A stretch of 64,000 bases of DNA from Minicystis rosea (GCA_001931535.1 CP016211.1:1454501-1518500); one strand, 5' to 3'; positions 16,339 to 25,174 are shown, counted from the first letter of the stretch. The notes: generated by a model from the letters alone, not told the origin. Numbers and translations are program-made.

Positions 16339-17506
16339 GAGATCCTCCAGTTTCCACCCATCGACCGTTTTGCACGACCTCGCGGACCCGCAGCGTCTCA
16401 TCCATGATGACGAGATCCGCGGAGAGGCCCGGCGCGATCGCGCCCACCCGGCCGGAGAGGCCGAGGATCCGCGCCGGCGTGGTGGAGGCCATGCGCACGC
16501 AATCGACCAAGGGAATCCCCGCCTCGACGACGGAGAAGCGCAGCACGTCGGCGAGGAAGCTGGTGCTGCCGCAGAACGCCGTGCCATCGGCGCTCATCGC
16601 CACTTTGTCGCCGACGACACCGCACGCGCTGCCCATGTGGAAATGGCTGCCGGCGAGCAGCCCCGTCCCCGCCGAGGCGTCGGAGACGAGGCAGAGCCGA
16701 TCGGGGCCGAAGCAACGATAGGCGATACGCGCCAGCTCGGCCGGCACGTGGATGCCATCCGCGATGATCTCCGCGGTCATCTCGTCGGCGCCGAGCGCGG
16801 TCTCGAGGAGACCGATCTCACGCCACGGACCACGTTTGGTGAGCATCGATTGCCCACTCCACAAGTGCGCGAAATGGGTCAACCCTTCACGTCGCGCGCG
16901 ACGCACCACCTCCGGGCCTGCGGCGCTGTGACCGGCGGACACCACGACGCCGGCGGCGCGCAAGCTGGCTATCAACAGAGCGGCTCCCTCGAGCTCGGGA
17001 GCGAGTGTCGCGATGCGGACTGCGGGCCAGAAGGGGCGGAGCGATTGCCATGATCCGTCGGCCGGATGTCGGAGCCAATCGATGCCATGGGCGCCGCGCT
17101 GCGCGGCGCTGAGATACGGGCCTTCGAGGTGGACGCCCGAGAGCCCAGGCTCGCGTTCGGCGAGCAAGGTCTCGGCGATCCGCAAAACCTCCACGAGCTC
17201 GTCCAGCGGGGCCGTGGCGATCGTCGCGGCCGCGGTCGTGGTGCCCATGGCCCGGTGCGCGGCGAGCGTCTCCCGCCACGCGTCGACCGAAGCCTCGTTG
17301 AAGGTGCGGCCATACGCGCCGTGAAGGTGGATGTCGACGAGCCCGGGCAGGACGTAGCCGCCGCGGGCGTCTTTCACCTCGGCGTCGCGATCGGCGCGCT
17401 CTCCCAAGCTCGCGATCTTCCCATCTCGGATGGTGAGTGCGAGCCCCGATTGGACGCCGTCTGCGAGCACGATTCGCCCGTTGACGATGGCGGTGGCGCG
17501 GCTCAT
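16328..17506 (-). CDS. nagA: N-acetylglucosamine-6-phosphate deacetylase-like amidohydrolase
   Basis: 392 residues with the NagA amidohydrolase pattern: GLVDIHLHG (metal His60, His62), GVHLEGPYLS with the metal Glu, VVSAGHSAA, FAHLWSG and VSDASAGTG with the catalytic Asp. It should remove acetate from an N-acetylated amino sugar phosphate or a similar substrate. It sits between a glycosyltransferase and a sugar dehydrogenase, with 4-bp overlap to the former and 11 bp to the latter, so it may feed a free amino sugar to this pathway instead of general GlcNAc use. No nagB or PTS genes are nearby. Confidence 0.87.
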   Translation of the reverse strand: MSRATAIVNGRIVLADGVQSGLALTIRDGKIASLGERADRDAEVKDARGGYVLPGLVDIHLHGAYGRTFNEASVDAWRETLAAHRAMGTTTAAATIATAPLDELVEVLRIAETLLAEREPGLSGVHLEGPYLSAAQRGAHGIDWLRHPADGSWQSLRPFWPAVRIATLAPELEGAALLIASLRAAGVVVSAGHSAAGPEVVRRARREGLTHFAHLWSGQSMLTKRGPWREIGLLETALGADEMTAEIIADGIHVPAELARIAYRCFGPDRLCLVSDASAGTGLLAGSHFHMGSACGVVGDKVAMSADGTAFCGSTSFLADVLRFSVVEAGIPLVDCVRMASTTPARILGLSGRVGAIAPGLSADLVIMDETLRVREVVQNGRWVETGGSRGV

Positions 17507-18579
17507 CGTGCGGCCGCCTGTCGGTACACCGCGAGGTGATCCTCCACGCAGCGGTCGAGATCGAACGTCTTCACTCTTCGGCGGCTCGCCTCCTGCATCT
17601 CTGCGCGGCGTTCCGCGGAGGCCGTGATCGCGTGGATCCGATCGGCCAGCGCGGCCGGATCGTCGGGCGGGAAATAGAGCGCTGCGTCGCCGGCCACCTC
17701 GCGATGAGGTGGGATGTCGGAGAGCACCATGGGGAGCCCGTGGGCCATGCCCTCCAGCACCGACAGGGGCAGTCCCTCGAAGCGGCTTCCGGACACGAAC
17801 AGATCCGAGGAGGCGAGCAGCGGTTGCACCATGTCGCGCCGCCAAACGGCTCCATACCAGTCCACCGCCGGCCGGAGCCCCAGCGTCAGGCAGCGACGGT
17901 AATGCGCGGCCATCGAGGGACCGTCGCCCAGCATCCGCAGCCGGAGATCGATCCCTTTTTGGCGCGCGATGGATAACCCGTCGAGGAGCACTCCATGGTT
18001 CTTGTGGGGATACAGGCTGGCCAGCGAGATCGCGGTGAGCGGGCCGCCCGCCGGGCGCGCGATCGCCGGGCCGACGCGCGACTCGATGCCATTGGGGATC
18101 ACGGTGATCCGATCGGCGGGGATGCGCACGTCGCCCGCGCAGAACTCCTTCACGGCGTTGGAGACGGCGATGATCCCCGTGGCGCGCGAGGCCCAGAATT
18201 GATCGAGCCGGTTCTTCAGCCACGTCCGTTTGTGCCGATAGACGCTGTGGTAGGTGATGACCACCTTCCGATCCACGAGCGCGGTGCGGATGAGCGGGTG
18301 AATGTGCCCGTCGCCGAAATGGATGTGCACGAGCCGGCCGTGCGTGAGCTTGCGGAGCGCCGCGAGCTTCTCCTGCCGCTCCCCCGAGAGCAGCGCGACG
18401 TCGACGCCGGCGTCGAGCTCCGTGATGAGCGCGTTGCGCTTGCCAGTAGAAAGGACGATCACCCGTGTGTCGACGCCCCGCGCGGCAAAGGCGTTGGCGA
18501 GCGCGATGACGACCCGCTCCAAGCCGCCGACGGTGAAGTAACGAAGGACGATGGATACCGCGGGTGCCTGGGCGGTCAT
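17503..18579 (-). CDS. Family 4 glycosyltransferase (GT-B)
   Basis: 358 residues. The N-terminal half opens with VSIVLRYFTVGGLERVVIALANAF, typical of GT4 acceptor domains. The C-terminal half has the donor site: LTAISLASLYPHKNHGVLLD, MLGDGPSMAAHYR, and the E-x7-E-type motif GSRFEGLPLSVLEGMAHGLP. It should move a sugar from a nucleotide donor to an acceptor at the cytoplasmic side. ATG 18579 overlaps the stop of the upstream glycosyltransferase gene (ATGA), as do most genes in this run. Confidence 0.88.
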   Translation of the reverse strand: MTAQAPAVSIVLRYFTVGGLERVVIALANAFAARGVDTRVIVLSTGKRNALITELDAGVDVALLSGERQEKLAALRKLTHGRLVHIHFGDGHIHPLIRTALVDRKVVITYHSVYRHKRTWLKNRLDQFWASRATGIIAVSNAVKEFCAGDVRIPADRITVIPNGIESRVGPAIARPAGGPLTAISLASLYPHKNHGVLLDGLSIARQKGIDLRLRMLGDGPSMAAHYRRCLTLGLRPAVDWYGAVWRRDMVQPLLASSDLFVSGSRFEGLPLSVLEGMAHGLPMVLSDIPPHREVAGDAALYFPPDDPAALADRIHAITASAERRAEMQEASRRRVKTFDLDRCVEDHLAVYRQAAAR

Positions 18580-19745
18580 GAGGCCCTCCCGGTCAGCTCG
18601 GTGAGGTATTGCGCATATCGGTGCGCGCCGTTCATGAGGAGATCGCTCTGCGGACGATGCGGCTCGCGCAGGGCCTCCGCCACCACGGGGCCGAGCCCGC
18701 CCGCCAGCACCGACTCGAGCCCGCACGCGCGGACCAAGCGTCGCTCCGCGAGCAAGGTCGAGTGGATGTGCTGCTCGGGCTCGCGGACCTGCCGCGGGAT
18801 GGCGATGGCGTTGCAGCCGTTCGCGAGGATCTCGCCGAGCATGTTCGAGCCGGCCGCCCCGATCACCAGATCGGCGCCCGCCATCCACGCTGCCATGTCC
18901 GGCTCGTAGGACACGAGCCGCGCCCAAGGCAGCGTCGCGATCACCTCGGACAGCGTCGCTCGATCCTTCGCCTCGAGATAAGGGCCGGCGACGAGATGGG
19001 CGCGGTCGAACGCGTCTCGATTCTCGATCAGCGCGTCCAGCAAAGCGCGCCAGATCGGCAAGGCCCCTTGTCCGCCGCCCATGCTGGCCACGACGAGGCG
19101 CTCGCCCTCCGCGACACCGATCTTCTGACGCACCTCGGCGCGCGAGAGCGGCAGAGGCGACGCCAGATAACCCGTGTAACGGATCCGACTCCGCAGGTGC
19201 GTGGGGATGTCGTAAGCGTCTTCTAGATTGAAGACCTTGGGATCGGTATGCACGTAGATGGCGTCGAAGCGCTCTCCAATCCAGCGGCTCGGCTCCGGAC
19301 CGAAGTATTCGCGCGCCGTCTTCTCCCGATCGAACAGCACCCCTCGGAGCGTGAGCACGCGCTTGCCGACGCGATCGCGCGCGAGCGCCGTCGCGAGCTC
19401 GTCCTCGGCGCCGCGCGGCAGGTGGTTGACGATGAAGACCTCCGGCGCGTAATGCCGGAGGAAGACATCGCAGAGCTCCGCCCGCGCGCGGAAGAGCGAC
19501 GGTCCGTCGAGCCCTTGCCGGCCGGAGAGGGCCCAGCCGGACGAGCGGTCGTAATTGACGAACGCCGGCAGCTTCACGACATCCATCTGCTCGGGCAGGA
19601 GATCCAGGCCGCGGTAGGCCCCGGAGAGCCCGGCGAGCGCCGCCGTGGGCAGGTCCTTCACGAGCGCGTGGGCGATCTTCGCCGTCTCGGCCGTGTGTCC
19701 CAGACTGCGACCGTTGTGCCAATACATCGCGACGCGCATGATCAT
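18576..19745 (-). CDS. GT28/MurG-like glycosyltransferase
   Basis: 389 residues. The N-terminus MRVAMYWHNGRSLGHTAETAKIAHAL resembles the G-x-GH loop of MurG-type enzymes; the C-terminus has VVASMGGGQGALPIWRALL, LVSYEPDMAAWMAGADLVIG and GSNMLGEILANGCNAIAIPR, the UDP-sugar binding part of GT28. A hexosyl or N-acetylhexosaminyl transfer is likely. ATG 19745 overlaps the deacetylase stop by 4 bases; ATG 19739 two codons later is also possible. It is the first of two adjacent glycosyltransferases. Confidence 0.82.
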   Translation of the reverse strand: MIMRVAMYWHNGRSLGHTAETAKIAHALVKDLPTAALAGLSGAYRGLDLLPEQMDVVKLPAFVNYDRSSGWALSGRQGLDGPSLFRARAELCDVFLRHYAPEVFIVNHLPRGAEDELATALARDRVGKRVLTLRGVLFDREKTAREYFGPEPSRWIGERFDAIYVHTDPKVFNLEDAYDIPTHLRSRIRYTGYLASPLPLSRAEVRQKIGVAEGERLVVASMGGGQGALPIWRALLDALIENRDAFDRAHLVAGPYLEAKDRATLSEVIATLPWARLVSYEPDMAAWMAGADLVIGAAGSNMLGEILANGCNAIAIPRQVREPEQHIHSTLLAERRLVRACGLESVLAGGLGPVVAEALREPHRPQSDLLMNGAHRYAQYLTELTGRAS

Positions 19746-20473
19746 CCTCCCTCTGCGATGGCGGCTGTCGCGCGCGCGGGCGCGCACGCGCCGAGCTCCC
19801 GCTCGACGTGCTCTCGAAACTCGCGTGCCGACCACTCCGGGCGCACCCGCGTCCTTCGAATCGCGAGCCGGCGCGCCCGCGACGGGACGCTCCCACGCGC
19901 ATCGGCAAAGGCGTTTTGGTAATACCGCCCGACGATCTGCTCGACCCGTTCGTCGGCCGCGCCGAACGGGTAAACGAACGTGTCAATCGCTCGGCCGAAA
20001 AGGTGTTCCAAAGTCATCTTGTCTTCGGCGATCTCTCTCGTGATCTCCGGCTCGGAGAGGGCGGTCAGCTTGGGGTGGCCGTAGCTGTGTCCGGCGATGT
20101 CTCGGCCTGTCGCGAGCCACGCCTCGATCTCGCTGGCATCGGCGAAGTCCTGGCTCACGTGCACCGTCGTCGCCGGGCGGGTCTCGGGCCGCACGTAGCT
20201 CGCGCACAGCGCGACGACGGCCGGCACCCGGCGCTCGTCGAGCAGCGGAAGGGCCGTGTCGACGGTGTTGCGATAACCATCGTCGAAGGTGACGAGCACG
20301 CCCCGCGCGGGCGCGGGGGCACCGTCGAGGATGCGATTCACGTCGGCGAGCCGGAGGAGCGTAATCCCCATCTCCTCCAGCACACCGAGCTGATCCCGGA
20401 AGGACCGCGGCGGCACCGACATCGGGTCTAGGATTCGATCGTCCAAGAGATGATACATGAGCGTGACAAACAT
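19742..20473 (-). CDS. Polysaccharide deacetylase (NodB homology domain)
   Basis: 243 residues; ATG 20473 is preceded by GGGAGGAA. The NodB motifs are plain: TFDDGYRNTVD (motif 1, catalytic base and metal Asp) and GHSYGHPKLT (motif 2, metal His pair), then YPFGAADERV. No signal peptide is seen, so it should act in the cytoplasm, perhaps on a small N-acetylated glycoside rather than a wall polymer. With the NagA-like protein the run holds two different deacetylase types, which suits amino-sugar processing. Confidence 0.87.
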   Translation of the reverse strand: MFVTLMYHLLDDRILDPMSVPPRSFRDQLGVLEEMGITLLRLADVNRILDGAPAPARGVLVTFDDGYRNTVDTALPLLDERRVPAVVALCASYVRPETRPATTVHVSQDFADASEIEAWLATGRDIAGHSYGHPKLTALSEPEITREIAEDKMTLEHLFGRAIDTFVYPFGAADERVEQIVGRYYQNAFADARGSVPSRARRLAIRRTRVRPEWSAREFREHVERELGACAPARATAAIAEGG

Positions 20474-20556
20474 GTTCCTCCCTGCGTCGTCGTGGGGGAG
20501 CCGCGCGCGCTCACGACCGCTGTCGGGGCGCGGCGCGCGGCGGTGAGCGTCGCCTC

Positions 20557-21594
20557 TCAGATCCAATAAGACGGCGAATCGTCGAGGTAGGCCTGGAGTT
20601 GATCCACCATGGAAGAAAGGCGCGGGCGCCCCCACGACTGCACGTTCGCGTTCTTCGAGCCGAGGATGAAGTTGAAGTTGACCATGTCGCGCAGCACGCG
20701 GAAGAGCCGCAGGTGCTCGTCGAGCTCACGGGGCAGCGGCCGGACGCTGTCGTAGCCCCGGAGGAGCGCCTCCCGCAACGCGCGATATTGAGCCGGCCCC
20801 TCGGCCACGCGGCGTTGAATCGAGTCGAGCACGGTGGCGAGATCGAAGACGAAATAACCCGAGCCGCAGTCGTCGAAATCGATGACCCCAATCCCACCCT
20901 CGTGGATCAGGATGTTGTCGCGATGGAGGTCCGCGTGGACGAGCCCCGTGGCGAGCGCCTCTTTGCCAGGGAGGGAGAGCGCTTGTCGCACCCGCGCGCC
21001 GGCGGCGACGAGGATGGCCCGTTGGGGCGGCGCGAGCACGGACATGGCCTCTTCGTCGCCGAGCACCGATGAAGGCCCGAACAGGCTCTCCCAGTCCCAG
21101 CGCGGCCGAGTGAAACCTGCTCGGGGCACGAAGCGCGCGGCGTGCTGGTGCAGCGTGGCGGTGAACGCTCCGACGCGCTCCATGATCGCGGGATCGAGCC
21201 CCGGATCGGGCGGCTCGCCCGGGACCCAGCGGAGGAGCGCGCACGCGTGGGGCTCGGGCGCGTCGTCCCTTGCGACGGTGACCACCGGAGCGCCGTCGCG
21301 GCTCGGAATCGGCTCCGGTACGAGCAAGTCGGTGTCTCGCCGCAACGCCGAGAGCCAGTCCATCTCCGATCGCTGCTCTTCCAACGTGCGGCCTGCGGCG
21401 GTGCTGACGCGGAGCACGAGCTCGTCTCCCGGTGCGGTGCGGACGCGGTAGACGGCGTTGTTCTCGTATTGCAGGAGCGCGTGGCTCGCCGAGGCGAGCT
21501 CGTAGCGGGAGAGCGCGGCCACGACCACCCGCTCGAGGTGAGCCAGCTGCTCCTCGTACGGGAGCGCGTGGATCGGTTCGGGGTGTCCCCTCAT
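20557..21594 (-). CDS. APH-family (aminoglycoside/homoserine-type) phosphotransferase
   Basis: 345 residues with the small-molecule kinase core: YENNAVYRVRTAPGDELVLRV (N-lobe, ATP Lys replaced by Arg in VLRV), LVHADLHRDNILIHEG (Brenner motif HADLHRDN) and GVIDFDDCGSGYFVFDL (metal Asp). The family phosphorylates aminoglycosides, homoserine, choline or sugars. In a run with glycosyltransferases, deacetylases and radical SAM enzymes it may phosphorylate an intermediate or protect the host from a product. It sits 83 bases ahead of the deacetylase gene. Confidence 0.85.
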   Translation of the reverse strand: MRGHPEPIHALPYEEQLAHLERVVVAALSRYELASASHALLQYENNAVYRVRTAPGDELVLRVSTAAGRTLEEQRSEMDWLSALRRDTDLLVPEPIPSRDGAPVVTVARDDAPEPHACALLRWVPGEPPDPGLDPAIMERVGAFTATLHQHAARFVPRAGFTRPRWDWESLFGPSSVLGDEEAMSVLAPPQRAILVAAGARVRQALSLPGKEALATGLVHADLHRDNILIHEGGIGVIDFDDCGSGYFVFDLATVLDSIQRRVAEGPAQYRALREALLRGYDSVRPLPRELDEHLRLFRVLRDMVNFNFILGSKNANVQSWGRPRLSSMVDQLQAYLDDSPSYWI

Positions 21595-21692
21595 GAGCCA
21601 GCTCTCCTCCTCACAACGTTGGCACCGTGCACGTCACCGTCAATCATGCATGCGTCCTCCGCGGCGCGTCGGGCCGCCTCTGCCGCCGGCCT

Positions 21693-22661
21693 TCAGCCAC
21701 CCGGGGAAGTGCAGCGCTTGCAGATGAAGTTGGACGCCGACTCGACGCGTCCAGAGACCTTCTCGACGAGCTCGCGATATGCGGCGGACTGGAAGTACTC
21801 GATCAGCGTCATGTCCTTCAAGCTGGGGAGTTGGACCTCGCCGTGATAGTCCATGCAGCAGAGCCGGATGCGCCCGTCGTACATGACGTGAATCCAATCG
21901 TCGACGCGGGGGCAGTGGAACGCCTCGTGGCCGGGGCCGAGGTCGCGCACCTTGCCCACGTTGAGGGTGTTGGCGCCGCGATCGGCGCGGAGCAGCGTGC
22001 CGGCGCGATCGTGGAAGCTCGTGGCGTCGACGTCCACCCCCGTCCGGTTGATCGCGTGCTCATCCAACGTCTTGGCCCAGTACGCCCGGTATTGCTCGCG
22101 GGTGAAGAAGACGTGCGGGCCGTTGTTCCGCTGCACGCCGGCGCCGCGGATGCGGATGCGCAGGCGGCCGTCCGAGCGCCGGAGCAGGTTGAGCAGATTG
22201 GCGTGGGCCTTCTGATAATCGATCTTCATGAGGTGCTCGAACGACGCGGCGTCGATGCCGTGGTGGCTCACCCACAGCTCGTGGCGACGCCCGGCGAACA
22301 CCTCGATGAGCTGATCGACCACCCGATCGGTCAAGGCCGCTCCATTGGTCGACACTTCGACGAGGGTATCGAAGTGAGCATAGATGTCGCGGATCTTGGC
22401 GAAGATGGTTTTGTCGATCAACGGCTCCTGCATGAGATACGGGCAGAACTTGCCCTTCTCGAGGCCGGCGCGGAAGGGCGCGAGGCACTCGAGCACGCGC
22501 GCCCAGAGCTTGTCCGGCATGACGCCGGGATTGGCCGCGTGCTCGCTCTCCACATAGGGGCAGAACAGGCAATCTGCGTTGCACCGAGAGTGCGTCTGCA
22601 CCTGCACCCGGGTGATGTTCGGCAGCCTCCCCATCACCGGCAGCTCCAGCACCTTGGTCAC
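21693..22661 (-). CDS. Radical SAM protein with SPASM-like C-terminus
   Basis: 322 residues from GTG 22661, which overlaps the upstream stop (GTGA). The cluster motif C-x3-C-x2-C is RCNADCLFCPY near residue 30, followed by VEVSTNGAAL. The C-terminal Cys-rich part (HCPRVDDW, IRLCCMDYHGE, FICKRC) is a SPASM-type region that should hold an extra iron-sulfur cluster. SPASM enzymes modify peptides or, as BtrN, oxidise an aminocyclitol. No precursor peptide gene was recognised nearby, and the sugar genes favour a small-molecule substrate. Confidence 0.85.
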   Translation of the reverse strand: MTKVLELPVMGRLPNITRVQVQTHSRCNADCLFCPYVESEHAANPGVMPDKLWARVLECLAPFRAGLEKGKFCPYLMQEPLIDKTIFAKIRDIYAHFDTLVEVSTNGAALTDRVVDQLIEVFAGRRHELWVSHHGIDAASFEHLMKIDYQKAHANLLNLLRRSDGRLRIRIRGAGVQRNNGPHVFFTREQYRAYWAKTLDEHAINRTGVDVDATSFHDRAGTLLRADRGANTLNVGKVRDLGPGHEAFHCPRVDDWIHVMYDGRIRLCCMDYHGEVQLPSLKDMTLIEYFQSAAYRELVEKVSGRVESASNFICKRCTSPGG

Positions 22662-23932
22662 GAGACCACCTCCTCGACGGCGGGCCTTTCGATGTCCGCC
22701 CACGTGATGGGCGCGTTGCGCAGGAGGTCGGCCTGGGCACGCGCGCCGACCTTGTCTTCGCTGCCCACGAAGAGCCGCGCCGGTCCCTCGCGGAGCGGCT
22801 GCGTCCAGGCGCAGCGCGTGCAAATGAGGTTGGGCTCCGGATCGGCGAGCCCGAGGAGCATCCGGCGGATCGCCACCGCGCGCTCTCCGTCGGCGATCTC
22901 GCGGATCGATTGCGTCCGCAGATCGCCGAGCTCGTAGCGTTGATCGAAGTCCTGGCAGCAGAGGAAGGCCTTGCCCTCGTGGCTGACGTTGAGATCGCCG
23001 AGCGCGATCGCGCATCCGGAGAGGCGCCCCAGGTGGTGGACCTCGGTCACGTATTCCGGCTTGGCCAAGAGGCCTCCGCGGCTGTCGGTGGCCCAGCGGA
23101 CGGCCTCGCCGAACCAGCCGGCGAGCCGATCGTTGATGGCGCGCACGGTCTCGTCGGCGATGCCCCGCGGGACGTTGACGGACAGCTCGGTGCGGATGCC
23201 GTGGCGGTGGAGCAGCTCGAGATTCGCCAGCACCCGATGAAAGAGCTTCGTCCCGGTGACGCGCTCGTACTCGGCCTGATCGAGCGTGGGCAGGTTGACC
23301 ACCACTCTGGTGTTCCCGAGCTCGGCGAGCTGACGAATCTTCTCCTCGGTGAACAAGCTGGCGTTGGTGAAGAGCCGCACCGAGAGCCCGAATTGCGCAG
23401 CTTCCCTGATGCGCGCAATCAGATCGGGGTCGAGCGTCGGCTCGGAGTAGTGGTTGAGCGAGACGCTTCGCGCGCCGTACTCCGCGACTCGCCCGAGCAC
23501 GTGCGTGAAGAGATCCGGCGACATGAAGGCCTTCGGTTTGGGGGCGACCTCGACCGGGCAGAACGAGCACCGGAAGTTGCAATGGCGGTTGATCTCGATC
23601 TCGACGGACCGGAACGCGTGCCGGGAGAGCGCCTCCCGCTCCGTCAAAAAGAGATCGGCGGCGCGTAGCCGCGCGAACGCGGCCGGCTCCGCGCTCGCGA
23701 ACGCGCCCACGCCGGCCGGGGCCCGACGCAGGCGTGCGAGCGCGGCGTGATCGCGCGCCGTGACGATGATGATCGTCGACCGGAGCGCGTCGACGAGGAC
23801 GACGAGATCGCCTGACTCGACGCGTGTCGCCTCGCCGGTACGCAGCCGGCGCGCGAGCACGACCGCCGCCTGCGCGCGCACGGTTCGCACGAAGGGAGAC
23901 ACCACCCACGATTCGCTCTCGATCACAGCCAT
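22658..23932 (-). CDS. Radical SAM/SPASM domain protein
   Basis: 424 residues; ATG 23932 has GAGGAG 5 bases upstream. An extra N-terminal domain of about 115 residues precedes the radical SAM motif RHCNFRCSFCPVE. Then come LNHYSEPTLDPDL and RLFTNASL, standard barrel strands. A SPASM part follows (KAFLCCQDFDQRYELGDLRTQ, NLICTRCAW). It is fused by overlap to the next radical SAM gene, so the two probably act in sequence or as a pair. The N-terminal domain is unrecognised. Confidence 0.86.
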   Translation of the reverse strand: MAVIESESWVVSPFVRTVRAQAAVVLARRLRTGEATRVESGDLVVLVDALRSTIIIVTARDHAALARLRRAPAGVGAFASAEPAAFARLRAADLFLTEREALSRHAFRSVEIEINRHCNFRCSFCPVEVAPKPKAFMSPDLFTHVLGRVAEYGARSVSLNHYSEPTLDPDLIARIREAAQFGLSVRLFTNASLFTEEKIRQLAELGNTRVVVNLPTLDQAEYERVTGTKLFHRVLANLELLHRHGIRTELSVNVPRGIADETVRAINDRLAGWFGEAVRWATDSRGGLLAKPEYVTEVHHLGRLSGCAIALGDLNVSHEGKAFLCCQDFDQRYELGDLRTQSIREIADGERAVAIRRMLLGLADPEPNLICTRCAWTQPLREGPARLFVGSEDKVGARAQADLLRNAPITWADIERPAVEEVVS

Positions 23933-24059
23933 GCTCCTCTCGTCCGCCCCTCGACCGGCCGCCGCGCGCGGCGACACGCGCCGGCGGTCCACCCCGAGCC
24001 CATCGGCCGCTCAGGCCTCGAATCGACGCCGAGCGCCCCCGCGCCGGCGGCTTCTGCGC

Positions 24060-25100
24060 TCACCGCTCGGCATGGACGGCTTCGGCGGAGAGCCTCTCGG
24101 CGCCTGCCTCGGCACTCCAGATCTCGGCGCCGGCGATCTCCGCACCGCTGATCTCGGCACCGGCGATCTCCGCGCTCAACCTCTCGGCACTGGCGATCTC
24201 GGCGCTCAGCCTCTCTGCGCTGGTGATCTCCGCGCCTCCGATCTCGGCGCTCTTGCTCTCTGCGCTGGCAATCTCGGCGCTCAGCCTCTCCGCGCTCCTG
24301 ATCTCGGCGCTCCACCGCTCTGCGCCGTTGCTCTCCGCGCCGGCAATCTCGGCACTGGCGATCTCGGCGCTCAGCCTTTCGGCGCTTCTGACTTCGGCGC
24401 TCAGCCTCTCGGCACTGGCGATCTCGGCACTCTCGGCACTCTTGCTTTCCGCGCTCTTGCTCTCTGCGCTGGCAATCTCGGCGCTCAGCCTCTCCGCGCT
24501 CCTGATCTCGGCGCTCCACCGCTCTGCGCTGTTGATCTCGGCGCTTTGCCTTTCAGCGCTCCTGATCTCGACGCTCTGCCGTTCTGCGCTTTTGATCTCG
24601 GCGCTCCACCGCTCCGCGCTGTTGATCTCAGCGCTCAGCCTCTCTGCGCTGGCAGCCTCGGCGCTTTGCCTTTCAGCGCTCTTGATCTCGGCGCTCCACC
24701 GCTCTGCGCCGTTGCTCTCCGCGCCGGCAATCTCGGCACTGGCGATCTCGGCGCTCAGCCTCTCGGCGCTTCTGACTTCCGCGCTCAGCCTCTCCGCGCT
24801 GTTGATCTCGGCGCTCAGTCTCTTGGCATTGGTGATCTCGGCGCCGGAGAGGTAGGAGCGCAGGATCCCCAGCATGCGGTAGACGCGCTGCTCCTGGAAC
24901 ACGCCGCCGACCCGCAGGTACCCCCCGCCGGGTAAGTGAAGCTCGTAATACTCGCTCGCGTCACCGGCCTGCTCGGCGCTGACCTCCGGCGCGAGCGCCT
25001 CGGCGGCCGCTCCCACGCGCGCCGCGAGCTCGGCAGCTTCGACCGAGCGCTCCGCGCTCGACACGGCCCGTGCCACCAACTCCTTCGTATTCGTCGTCAT
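24060..25100 (-). CDS. Pentapeptide-periodic repeat protein (SAExx repeats), unknown function
   Basis: 346 residues. ATG 25100 has a strong GGAGGAGG 8 bases upstream, which fixes the strand. Residues 1-85 form an ordinary domain: an Ala/Glu-rich helical part, then YYELHLPGGGYLRVGGVFQEQRVYRMLGIL. From about residue 86 to the end it is about fifty five-residue units of the form (S/G)AE(I/R)x, often alternating SAERL and SAEIx. Pentapeptide-repeat proteins use A(D/N)Lxx and fold as a square beta-helix; here Glu replaces Asp/Asn and Arg often replaces the central Leu, so the fold is uncertain. It is the first gene of the minus-strand run, 127 bases ahead of the radical SAM gene. Confidence 0.75.
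   Translation of the reverse strand: MTTNTKELVARAVSSAERSVEAAELAARVGAAAEALAPEVSAEQAGDASEYYELHLPGGGYLRVGGVFQEQRVYRMLGILRSYLSGAEITNAKRLSAEINSAERLSAEVRSAERLSAEIASAEIAGAESNGAERWSAEIKSAERQSAEAASAERLSAEINSAERWSAEIKSAERQSVEIRSAERQSAEINSAERWSAEIRSAERLSAEIASAESKSAESKSAESAEIASAERLSAEVRSAERLSAEIASAEIAGAESNGAERWSAEIRSAERLSAEIASAESKSAEIGGAEITSAERLSAEIASAERLSAEIAGAEISGAEIAGAEIWSAEAGAERLSAEAVHAER
24110..24850. repeat. 15-bp periodic tandem repeat array inside the repeat-protein gene
   Basis: The stretch is built of 15-bp variants such as ATCTCGGCGCTCAGC. Several frames on both strands stay open through it because 15 is a multiple of three and the units lack stops. A block of 95 bases at 24301-24395 recurs at 24685-24779 with a single mismatch, offset 384 bases, showing recent internal duplication. 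Confidence 0.9.
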
Positions 25101-25174
25101 CTTCGCCTCCTCCGAACGCTTGAAAACTCGCGAGTCCTCTTGTACGAACCCCTCTTGGCCTGGGGTGTAGGCTC

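Noticed and set aside
21693..23932. RiPP modification enzymes with a precursor peptide nearby
   Set aside because: The two SPASM-type radical SAM genes invite it, but no short precursor-like frame was found; the only adjacent candidate, the SAExx repeat protein, lacks a Cys or aromatic core pattern.
23760..24935. Plus-strand open frames with pentapeptide-like translation opposite the repeat-protein gene
   Set aside because: No ribosome binding site, and they overlap the radical SAM gene start. The minus strand has a strong GGAGGAGG and a normal N-terminal domain. The open frames follow from the 15-bp repeat.
11254..25100. Firm call as an aminoglycoside biosynthesis cluster
   Set aside because: No 2-deoxy-scyllo-inosose synthase or aminotransferase is in the window; only partial likeness, so kept as an inference.
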